Assembly (NCBI GenBank): GCA_013115125.1
Contig: JABANN010000547.1
Location: forward strand, 1-22,065
Source: Perkinsus olseni
Lineage: Eukaryota > Perkinsozoa > Perkinsida
Direction of reading: 5' to 3'
DNA: 22,065 nt
The first letter of the stretch is position 1, and each line of letters begins with the position of its first letter. Both the position numbers and the translations under genes were made by a program. This document shows, piece by piece, positions 1-10,300 of this stretch. The notes beneath the pieces were generated by a model. The model was not told the DNA's origin and did no database searches. It worked only from the letters and a program-made list of their open reading frames with translations.

Positions 1-67
1 TTTATCAGTGTTATTATTGGCAGAATCTCAGGATTCCACTAAACCATTGACTTGAGTTTCCCGATGG

Positions 68-901
68 TTAACACTTGGTAAGCCGACCTTGACCGCGGTA
101 GAGAACGACGTCCCCCCTAGGCTCACACTGTCTGACGTCCCACAGATGGAGAACCCCTTGGCTGTCTCCAGTAGCCAGAGAGCATGAGTTGGGAGAGTTA
201 CCCAAAGACACGCAGTAAGTTGGATCGTCGCACTTCGCAGACCCGACTGACACGCCTAATGACCAACACACGAGTAGGTCGGCTGAGGTGAACATACAAC
301 TGCTCCTTATGACCACTCACGCATGAGATCATCATAAGCCCAAGCGTACTGTTACAGACTGTTACAGGACTACTAGGTAATACTACGTAATAATGTTAGT
401 AATACTAACAGTGAACGGAGAGTACTACTGTTAGCAGCGCCTAACGACCTGTTAGGACACACCCTGAGTGCCCTCAGAGGGCGGCCGTCGAAGCACCGCC
501 ACTTCTACTAACGACCCATTCCGCGGAGACGTCGGACGGCCTCTGACCAGTCCTTATGTCCCACAAGCGAAGAGCTCCTCCTTCACAAGCGGTGACCAGC
601 CAGTTACCGCTGCCGTGCCATGCACAGTCCGTTAGAGGATAAGTGTGCACACCACCGAGGGTCGACACCAGTCTGAGAGGGAAGCATCTTAGGTCCAACG
701 TGCAAGATACAGAAAAGGTGCAGTTAAGGGCGTTGCTGAGTCCCCTCCCCTCCCACACCACCTTCCTTCGCTCAGGTCCCATATTTTCGCCGAGCTGTCA
801 GCACTGGCCGTCGCTAGCTTGCCATGGCTGCTGAAGGTCCCTCGGACGACACACGCCTCATGTCCGGTTAGCCGACAGGCAGGTTCCAATCGCATTGGCA
901 T
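68..901 (-). CDS. WD40-repeat protein, left copy (partial at window edge)
   Basis: The first exons of a WD40-repeat beta-propeller protein of unknown specific role. ATG at 901 opens exon 1 (762-901), encoding MPMRLEPACRLTGHEACVVR and a first blade ending KIWDL. Exon 2 (516-672) adds LVTACEGGALRLWDIRTGQ. A third piece (about 88-240) has SLATGDSQGVLHLWDVRQ. The intron at 673-761 is 89 nt; a longer one of roughly 250-280 nt follows, with its exact 3' edge unclear. The copy differs from its partner at the right end by only a few residues (Ser/Gly, Asp/Asn) and carries no stop in these exons. It lies 3' of the dynein gene on the same strand, and its upstream similarity to the other copy ends about 41 nt before the ATG, so it may lack the original promoter. 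WD40 proteins are usually scaffolds; no substrate can be named. Confidence 0.75.
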
Positions 902-942
902 GCGAGTGGATGGAAGAAATCCAACGATTATACTCCTTTTGG
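74..942 (-). repeat. Left arm of the ~0.87-kb terminal inverted duplication
   Basis: The reverse complement of 74-942 matches 21057-21932 almost base for base, including exons, introns and about 41 nt upstream of the WD40 ATG. The match ends inward at TCCAAAAGGAGT and outward inside an intron at GTCGGCTTACCAAG. Scattered substitutions and small indels show that the arms are distinct sequences, not one read placed twice. Confidence 0.9.
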
Positions 943-956
943 ACTCCGCTTCAAGG

Positions 957-993
957 TGTGAAGGATCATCACTGTCAGTGATGGTCCTTCACA
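957..993. repeat. Near-perfect palindrome (18-nt arms)
   Basis: Arms 957-974 and 976-993 surround a single T at 975. The only non-Watson-Crick pair is a T opposite a G, which would be a G-U pair in plus-strand RNA. It lies 15 nt inside the edge of the left duplication arm. It shares the core CATCACTG/CAGTGATGG with the palindrome that follows. Confidence 0.85.
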
Positions 994-1006
994 TGTTTGC
1001 AATCCC

Positions 1007-1049
1007 AAGAGTTACCACCATCAGTGACTCACTGATGGTGGTAACTCTT
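1007..1049. repeat. Perfect palindrome (21-nt arms, 1-nt centre)
   Basis: Arms 1007-1027 and 1029-1049 are exact reverse complements around a single C at 1028. The arm begins AAGAGTTACCACCATC and its core resembles that of the palindrome at 957-993. It lies in the spacer between the left WD40 copy and the dynein 3' end. No transposase, terminal repeats or target duplication were recognised. Confidence 0.9.
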
Positions 1050-1816
1050 TTAGTGTGAGCGCGTACGCTAGAGGCCTCAATCACATATCCTCCACTAAGC
1101 CTAGATGTCCCAAGCAATAGGTATCCCTCTCCGAGGTCAGTCCCTAAGTATTCGTGAGAGCTGCAGTTGAATGGAGCTTATGCGAACTAGGCCCTCCAAG
1201 TCTAGGGAGCATCTTCACATGCTTAACAACAATGGACTCAGAAATACCAGTGGCCAGGATGGAATACCCAATCCCGAACGAGGGCTCAGCGGATTGTTGG
1301 TTGAAAGCCATAATGGACCAAAAGCTGCAACACATCAAAGACCCCTCTCGGTGGACGAACTGTAACAACCAATCGTCCAGAAGAGCATGAGAAGTGCAGA
1401 TCACTCAGGAGCGCTCTCTAAAGAGATTCTTCGACAACATCAGCGCACAGTCGAGGATATGACGAAACTTACCTATCTGTTCTACTAACGAGACTGATCC
1501 CCTGTTCGAGAAGGGTTGTTGAACAGATCCTCCTTGGAGTTCCGACGGCGTTCTCAGGATTGAACCAAAAGCGCAAAGAGCCACTCGGGAGAGAGCGCCT
1601 ACAGCTCAGGAGAGGTCTATTGAACTCCACGAGTGGTTTTGGGAATCGAAATCGCCGTTCCCTCCATACACGCGAAGTTCCAGAGCCTTCTCCGAGTGCC
1701 AGGATTAGTTAGCTTCAAACCACCCGAAGCCTCGCAGCCCACGAGTTCCGTAATTGGTAACCAAAAACGAAGCAGCCAACAACACAACGGACAGCGCTTT
1801 CATAGCATACACCATG

Positions 1817-4458
1817 TCACGTCTTTAGCGCCAGAAAACCGGCGGCTCCTGCTCGGACCCAGATGTCCTCCTCACGGTCACTTGGTATATCAATATAGAG
1901 GACGAAGTTAGTCGAATGCCCGGTCGTCAACAGCGTGCCTCGTCGACTGACCACCTTGTAGATTGGACACTGCAGGATGCTCTTCGGCTGCTCTCGATCT
2001 ACCACCGGTAGAAAGTGTATCGGAGGCAGCTCACAGAAGAGCTCCTTCGGCAGGGACTCCGCTAGGAGATGGGCTGAACCAAGAGCACTTAAGGAACACT
2101 ATCCAGGCAGGCCTACTGGTCGAGTCCCATCGGCAGCCTTCGAGGAAAATGCCGTACACGTAGACACCCTCAGAAGCTCGTTCCTACACAAGGGGGATAG
2201 CTACCTCGGGCGAGCGCGAAATCACTTACAGTAATTTGACCGACTTCACGATCGTCCAGGATGGTAAAGTCGAACGCCAGTCTGTCGATCGCCACCTTCT
2301 TAGCTCTCGAGAAGTTCTACGAGAAGACGGACGAGGAGAAGGAGGTGGACCCGGAGAGTCCCCTACCTGCAGCGTTCCGGTGAGAAATGCTTGAGGGAAG
2401 AACAACCCGCTGATCCAAAAGGCCGGAGGCACCCCACTTCGAACCCACTTCTCCATGAAGGCAACGCGATCGATGAGGTCCGATACCCTGAATGGCAACG
2501 ACGCTGGAGGAAGTCTCTGACGAGCGTCTGAGGCCCACCAGGAGCTTAGCGGCTTCAACGATAGGAAGCCTCTGTCGGACCATGCCTCAGGCACTTGGTT
2601 CGTCAAGAATGCGTTGCCCATCTGACGCGTATGTCCCACGAGGCTAGCGCACTGCAAAGGATACCTTCTCGAGCGACTCGCTCATCACGACCAGACCCTT
2701 CAGAGCCTTTTGAAGCTCCGGAACGGTCGATCTGATCTCGTTCAGCAGGCGATTATACCGCAGAACCTGGCGAGGTGAATCCAAGATACGCTGACACCGA
2801 GGCTGAGGACCTCCTGTCTGAGGACAGTGTTCATGCTCTCCTCATAGAGAGGAGGATAGGCCTCCTCTACAGCCAACATGTCGAACAACGGAGGCACCTA
2901 CATACGGCAGGAATTATACGATACGAAGCCGTCAAGGCGAGCGAGAGTGTTTCCTGAGAACTAGTGATCCTAAACGGAACTCGGGGTTGGCATCAACATC
3001 CCCAAGAACCTCTAAAATCAAAGTATCAGCGAAAGTAACTCAATAGTCCTTCACGCTGAACCACGATCCTGTCATACAAGCTCAAAAGATACGCCCTCAC
3101 CTTGCTCAGCACTTCCTCGGCCACCCCACTCATCACATCAGCTGTGGACTGCCCGCTGGCGCCACTCCCCGTCTGCGGCGCCATCGACAGGATACCTGAG
3201 CGGCAGCTCTTCAGCACGAGGCGAAGAGGCAAGGCGGCCTACCAGCGAGGAGCTCAGCGGACTCCTGCTTGGCAAAAGCGATACTGCAGTTCTCATGCAT
3301 ACCAAATACCTGCCAGAGTCAGCTCACCCTCACTCCCATCATGAGCAGTTCGGCACCTCCGGCGAAGGCTCTAGCGGCAAGGACTTGATATAATCCATGA
3401 ACGCCTCTTGCGTGCTGCCATCTGGACAATAATAGAGGCCCGACGCCGAGTACCTGGCCATCCACCACCACTGCCAGCAGCGACACCACCATCACGATGC
3501 TCTACTTGTATCCCCCAGAGCCTCGCCTTTCGACCACACCAGGGCAGATGAAGGTCCGCAAGATGCACTCTATCAAGCGCTTGTCCTTGTCGTCGGTGAC
3601 ACGTCCCCCATAGTTAATCGCCGCGCCTAGGTAGTTCAGAACTTTATACGGTATTTCATCATAATCATCAATGAACAGCTTCAATTGTCGACGGCAAACC
3701 ATCAGGTCCTCCATGGTAAATCCGTAGGGGATGTTCCACCCGATAGGGCCGAATTTACGCCGCTCTTGAACGACCGCGTGGAAGAAGCAAAAGCCGAACA
3801 GAAGAGGTTGGAAGACCTCCGGCTTCGAGCAGTCGTTCAACGTTTTATCATCCAGTCCAGCGTAGCTCCTCAACAGGTTCGCCCGAAGTCCCTTGGGAGG
3901 CTCGTTGGTCATCTTCACGCCATTCTGCAGCAGCAGCGGCGGGAAGGCTTTGCTCGGCATCGACGTCAGCCACAGTCGGAAAGTCGGATTGACGTCCTCT
4001 CCACTTAGCTGTTCGCAGATCTGCTCCAACTGAGGCATCCAGCTGATGGCCAGGTGACAGTTCTGCAGCAGCACCCAACCTCCTGATTTCGTCGAATGCT
4101 CAATCATCCTCGAGGCCTTCGGACCCTGACCTTGCCCGAGAGAGATGCTCTCCAACCGATTCGACATGTGTTTCTCCTCAGCAAACGTGAGCATGTCAGC
4201 AACCGGGTCGGAGCCCGCAGAGAGGACGAAGATGAGGGGCGTTAAGCAAGTGGAGTCGCCGTAGGACAGGGCGATGTCGAAGGTGGGCGGCTCGACGAAC
4301 TTTCTGCCGAGCTTCTCCGTCACGTACTCAACAACAGCGTTGGTTATCTTGCCAGGTCGGATGGTGCGCAGTATTAGCATCTTCTGGAGGGAATCCAAGG
4401 CTTCATCAAGGCCAGCGGGAAGGGGGCACTTGTGCGCTTCTGGGTCGTCGTAAATGCA
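1817..4458 (-). CDS. DNAH1: DNAH1-like gene, C-terminal domain exons and stop
   Basis: Exons are 3506-4458, 3357-3453, 3243-3309, 3101-3195, 2811-2897, 2665-2766, 2539-2621, 2367-2487, 2230-2316, 2117-2183 and 1817-2073. The large exon holds [56 protein letters not shown] and [20 protein letters not shown]. The small ones give [122 protein letters not shown] and [20 protein letters not shown]. Translation stops at TGA 1817-1819 after GFLALKT. The C-terminal domain is full length for the family. Confidence 0.94.
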
Positions 4459-7300
4459 CTGAAGAGATTCCATGACAGGAGACATCATGCTGGGCGGCAA
4501 CTTACTCGGAATCCATCGATATTGGCGGCAACGGTATCGGCGAGGCCTTTGAAGGCTGGCAGGGTGGACAAGGTGAGAATCTCGTTCCACTCCGTCGGAC
4601 CGATCCTGAGCATCATCATCATCATCATCATCATCGCGGGCTTCTCCAACTTCACCACGTATCAACATAAGATTCCACTCCACGACGACTCACCATTCAG
4701 CGGGCGGCTCAGCAGGCCCCTCCGCCTTCCCTCTCGGTCCCGTCAGCAGGAACCCCAGCTCCGCTTCATCTAAACGCAAACGAGTCTTCGGCGTGTCAGC
4801 TGCCCCTCTCTGCTGCTCACCGATCTCATTATTCCCCTGCAGGATCTTAAGACACAGCGAGAAGGAGAAGAGCAGCTTGTGAGCTTCAAAGAGAGCTCGA
4901 CAGACGTTCTGGTAAACCGAATAGGTGAGGAAGTCGTTGAGGATATTTAACCGTTCGTTGAGCACCTCGAAGGCAAATAGTGAGAATATTATCGCAGCCA
5001 CTGCGCTCAGAATTCACACGACAACCCTATCTCCCCAATCATGAAGCAGATAAACTTTCCTCGTGCTCTGCTACCACAACTCCCACAACCACTATCACTG
5101 GGCAGGGCAACCGACCAGATCTCACCTCGCTCTTCGGGGCATTGTCGATTCCCATACTGAGGAGGTTCTGATACCACTGTAGCGAAAACTGGTACATGGG
5201 GTCAATGGTGATGAGCTCCACGATACAAAAGAAAATGAGGCTCGATCTGAACGCCACCGGTCTGTATGACGTCCGCGCCTCATCGATCTCCTTTTCTGTC
5301 ACCTAACACCACCACACCGTACGGCAGCCCTTCGAAAGGTACACGGCGGCGACCCACCTTGGCCTCCTCCACTTTAGTGTTGATGACAGCGCTGGTCTCT
5401 TTACTCACAGCAAGAGTGTTGATGAGAGTTTCATCTTCCAAAATATCCCCCTCGCTCGAAGCGAGAAGCCTCAAGATCTCATCCTCGATGGACTTCAACT
5501 GTTTCGCCATGTCTGCGTTGTCCTTCAACAACTTCGCCTTCTTCTCCTCCAGCTCCGGCGCTTCCTTCGCCACAACAATACCCAGCATTTGATCAACGAG
5601 GCCGTCCATAGTAATCGCAAAGTTCAACAGAGTAACCTTCACTGAAGTTTCCGGTGAGTAGTGAGGGTTCGGCAAAGTGGTCGTAATGAACAGCCTAAAT
5701 GACTCGGCATAGGTCACCGTCTTATCGCCAAGCTTAATAACATAACCAGAGCCGTCCTTAATTTTCTGCTGCAGCAAGATGGGTTCCAGGGCCGGGTCCA
5801 GCTCCTCTCCGACGTTCTCCAGGAGAATCCACTTACCGAACTGGATGCCCAGTTCGAGCGTCCGAAGGAAGTTCGGGTCGCTAAGCTTGCAAGTCTCAAT
5901 ACCGGCCTCGCTCTGCTGCTTCCCAAGGTTCTTTATGAACTTATTCGCCTGCCGCTGGGGGTCAATCATCAACGGCCAACGCCTGCTAGTGTCGATTATG
6001 ATAGCATTCTCGACGGAGAGAGTATCTTGCGGCAGACTACAGACGACCCATTGTTGTATCTTTACGGGCTCCCCGAGGACCTTAAAAAAGGAGAAGAAGA
6101 GGAACCTCGCCGAGAAATCGACAGCAGTTTTACCTCGAGCATTCGGCAGCCGGGTGAGTATTCGACCCCTTCCTTCTCACATGTCTCCATCCACCTAAAG
6201 AAACACATTCCACCATCACGTACCCTCTACGTAAAACTTCGTTAATTCGGCCCAGTGATGCTACTGTGATGACGAAAGAAATGATCCGAGCCTTTTCTGA
6301 CAATCTCGGCGAAGGATAGAAACAAAAACAAACTTCGCTCCGCCTATAAGACAGAACGGTATCCTCCCCGAGAACATACTCGTGCTCAAAGCCAGTACGA
6401 TAAGAGGCCACGAAAGGACCAGCATAAGATACCATACCCGCAGCGATGAGCGCATCACCAGGGAGCAACTCGTACCTGAGAAGCACGAGGAGATAGACCA
6501 GTGGCAACAGCAAAATCCTGAGTCAATCGTGTCAGTTAGTGTAGAGAAAAATGGTTCTCGAGCCTTCCGGATGTTTCAAGCTCGAAGTTGCAGATACTCT
6601 GCAAATCGAAAGGAATAAGAGTAGATGACAAAAAGTAGGACGTTACTAGAGTCCATAACAAAAAAGGGCCACTATGCCACATGCAAAAATGAGGCTGCTA
6701 TGCCTGCACGTGGGCTCCGAGGCAGGAGTACTCAGATACTGGCTGAATGCGTCATCACTGCTTCAAGTGCTCGATCAACGTTCTCAGATCGGGTGGAATA
6801 ACAGCATTATCTTTCCACGACAGAATGTATGATTACTTTTCACTGAGACTCTTCACGTTGCTAGTCCATCGATCCTTCTCCCCACCAAGGCCTCCGATAA
6901 GTTTATTCGCTCGCTCCAGTTTAACCTGTTGTCGTACCACTCCCTCACCAAATCGTCTGGCCCAGCGATCCCTCTCCCTACCGCACACTGCTCCATGTCA
7001 TGCTTCAGCTGCTCCTGCTTGGAAACAGCGTCGTTATAATCCTTCTCCAGCTTAGCCAGCTTATCCTCGACACCTGTCCTCCAAGATACTCCTACAATAC
7101 TGACAATCGAAGATCAGTCCTCACCTTTCAGTTCGGCCCGTGCTGCCTCCAGCTGGCTCATCGTAACACTGAGCTCTTCCTCAGCCGCCATCAACTTCTG
7201 CCTCTTCGGTTCAACACTCCTTGCAACGTGATGATACTTAAACATAGCCCTCGCCCACATACAGAGTGCCTGGACACCACCACGATCAACAGACGACTAC

Positions 7301-7332
<32 letters not shown>

Positions 7333-10300
7333 GGACACTAGAAAGTTCTCACCTCACACGCAACCGAAGCCTTCTTGATGGCAGCTGGGTCGAAGTCTTC
7401 CCTGTTGATGTATGGTTCGATATTGGAGATCACCTGCCATCGAATGACCATAATCCTCGACGGAGACCTCCGACCTTGTCCGGGATGTTATCCTTATCGT
7501 AAGCGAAGAGTTTCTCCAGCAGGCCTTTCGGATCGCTCAGCACCTGACGTCAAAGTGCTTTCTTCCTACTCATGGCCAATCGCTTCTTGCGCAGGCGTTT
7601 CCAGTCGAATGCCCTTAGCGAGAACATCCCATTGGGGCATGATATCGTCCGTCTCCCATCCTTGCGTCGAACACGAACACCAGCGAAGCAGCAACACTCC
7701 TCCCGGACTCGATCCTTGTTTTCCTTGCGCTATCTTCGTCAAGGAATCAGACCATGATTACACTATGGGTTTGCTTTGCCGTGCCGTACCACGGAAAATT
7801 CACAGAAGAGCTGAAACTGACCTGGCTCTTGGCGCTCTCCCAATAATCGGCAATCTTCTTGCCAGGCCTCTCTGGATCGTTCTTCATCGTGGGTTTAACC
7901 TACACGAAAAATGCAACACCCTAGAATCGAACCCACGCCCTTTCCATTACGAGCCGCAAATCCTACCTCGAACATAATGCAGATCGCCTCCAAAGTGAGC
8001 TTCACTCCGCCTGGGGGATTAGCCAGAGCCTTGACCTACAGCCACTTCCCCAGTCATAGCACAGGTCGCAATCCACAGCCGAGACGCACCTCCTGGATGT
8101 GGCTGAGCTTCAAGCTCTTCAAACACTGCACCGCCACCTCTAAGGCGGGTAGGGCCTCGTCAAGGTCCTTCTGAGCATCGTCCTTGATCTCCTGGGCCAC
8201 TGCTGCCTGTGCTGTGGCCTCCTTCTCCTGAGCAACAGAAGACCAGATAGCCCACCTAGCCGAGGGTGTACATCAAAAGGACATAAGATCCAATAACAGA
8301 GACAGACGGCCACCACGGCAATAGCTTCGACAAGCGTCAACCACGAAACCAACAGTTTGTATATAGCAGTGGCACAGTATATTTTATAAAAACAGTGTTG
8401 ATAAAAACACTGTTTTCAGTCTTTACAGTATTTTGGATCATTTTGTGGGTTAAGAAGGAAGCCTTTAAGTCAGAAACCACTTTGCAAGTGCTGATTCGGC
8501 AGTGAGAGTCCTCGCTTGCGGCAACTATCTCTACTAACCTGCTTGGCCACAGCTTCCTTCGTAACAGCAGCCTTGGCCTTGTCCTCAGTGATAACAACCA
8601 TCATCTCCGCTACCTGACCAAGGAGCGTCCAGCGTGAGCCTCAGAGACAATGGACGAGACGATGTTAGACTCATCATCGCAAACAGGAATTTCACTGTCG
8701 GAAGAGGCTTCGACGCAAAAGCGCTGGTGAAAATACTGGCTTTCGCGCGGACCCTGCATGCTATCGCTGTATACCGTCAATCGCTTGGAAAAAATGTCTC
8801 TGGCTTTCAACACTCATACCACTCCATCGCGAATACAATGTTCTTTGAAGTACGGTGTTCTCTCACCGTGCACTTCTCTTGAAAACAAACTTTTCCAGTA
8901 GAGTTATCTCTCAGCCCTTTAAATTGGATCCTCATATCGTTTTAGTGAGCTCAATAAGGAAGCTCCTCACCTCCTTAGAAGTCTTTTCCAGTACAGGCTG
9001 CATCGCCACCAACTCCGTCTCCATCACAGCCACCTGCCGTCACCATCAACTACCGCGTAGAACAGCAGCAGCCGGCCTACCGCTTGGCCAGCCTCGCTCA
9101 GCTTGTCAAGTCCACTCTGAAAACGCTGCCGCAAGGTCTCAACTTCGAGTCTTTTATCACCAAGTATCTGACCGGGACTTGAGCTGAGAAAATATAAGAT
9201 TGATCAAGAATGCAAGATCGCCTGGTTTATAACTCCTTCAGGCAACTCCAGCCGAACTGACCTTCTTAAAATTGGAGATGAGCGTGAGATAGCTGGTCGG
9301 AGTGACATAGCAATGGCGCTTGAGCTCAGCCTTGAACCGAAGGCTGGCCGCCTCTACGCTCTGATGGACCACTCGGAAGGTGACCAACACTCCCTCTGTA
9401 TTGGGCAGCTTGGTGTCCTGAGGCGGGATGATACCACTCCGAAGCACAGAGGAGAGGAAAGCCTGTAAGTAGGCAAGAGGAAAGAGAAATCAACGGCACG
9501 AACAGAATGGAAAAATGAAGAGAACCGAAAATAAAGACGATTGTTTTCGACAAGGGGGAAAAGGGCGAAACCGTAAAGTCAATGGTAACGATACAAGAAT
9601 CTTCAAACACACAAGAGCTTCAAACGACCTGTAGCCCGCGGGCCCCCAAGGGTGGATAACCCTGAAGGTTCAAGAACGAGGATGTTACATCAGCGATAAG
9701 CTGCTGCTTGGCCACGCTGTAAAGGGCGTCGGCCGGCCACTCGGCGAACCAGTCAATTGTACAGCAGTTGACAAGGGAAGGGAACATACGCAATCTCGTA
9801 CGGAAGGCGTCTCCCACTGGAGAAAATGCCAGGACCTAAGGTAGGGCCCAGGTTCGAATCCCACGCCCTGCATTTTCTTATCACCCACCACATGAATATT
9901 CCTCTTGACCCTAGTAAGGTAGGTATTAAACAGGTTCGTCTTCGTTGGTTGTAAACCCGCTTGAGTGCAGGCTGCTCGGCAAGTCTGACTGATGGCGTCC
10001 ATGTCTTCCAATTTGTATCTATCACCAATACGATGATCTTCTTCCTTCTGCTTCGCTCCGCCCCAATGGACAACCATCCAAGCTTTTGACTCGAGGAGTA
10101 TAAGATGAGCCGAAAGACTCATCCGTCCCATATACTCTTCATGAGCTCCTATCACCGCCCTCGCATTATACAGGTACATTTGAGCGCAGTTTTTCATACC
10201 ACACCAAACGTAACTCGTAAGTATTGGCCTGACTCCTTCCCACACCTACAGGTTAGGCACATCGCCCGAATTCAGCACGTTGTTGATGGCCTCGACCATC

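Larger units (their letters stand above)
943..1816. other. Spacer between dynein stop and left WD40 copy
   Basis: An 874-nt stretch that should include the dynein 3' untranslated region. Apart from the two palindromes at its left end it holds only short open frames on both strands with no recognisable motif, and a one-mismatch B-box-like GGTTCAATCCT on the minus strand (1556-1566) without a T-run. I see no gene in it. Confidence 0.6.

Noticed and set aside
1144-1404. Overlapping 78-86-residue open frames on both strands as a gene
   Set aside because: No motif, no codon pattern favouring one strand, and no splice context; probably spacer or dynein 3' untranslated sequence.
2652-2664. 13-nt intron GTATCCTTTGCAG
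   Set aside because: A 43-nt intron (2622-2664) using the same donor gives [17 protein letters not shown], which fits dynein far better than the product of the shorter splice.
4606-4683. N-terminal start and poly-Asp tract of a separate 393-residue protein (3502-4683 minus)
   Set aside because: This open frame is the large C-terminal dynein exon read through two introns; the Asp run is the (GAT)n microsatellite before a splice acceptor.
5329-5339. TTCGAA-centred stretch CCTTCGAAAGG in intron 5303-5357 as another tRNA module
   Set aside because: It is a short palindrome without B-box flanks or T-run; too weak to count.
6155-6170. B-box-like GGGGTCGAATAC on the minus strand
   Set aside because: It lies in the 61-nt dynein exon 6134-6194 that encodes [11 protein letters not shown], so it is coding sequence, and the spacing to a T-run is absent.
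8614-8813. 67-codon open frame on the minus strand as an extra exon
   Set aside because: Skipping it restores a continuous stalk coiled coil; including it would insert non-helical sequence with no family support.
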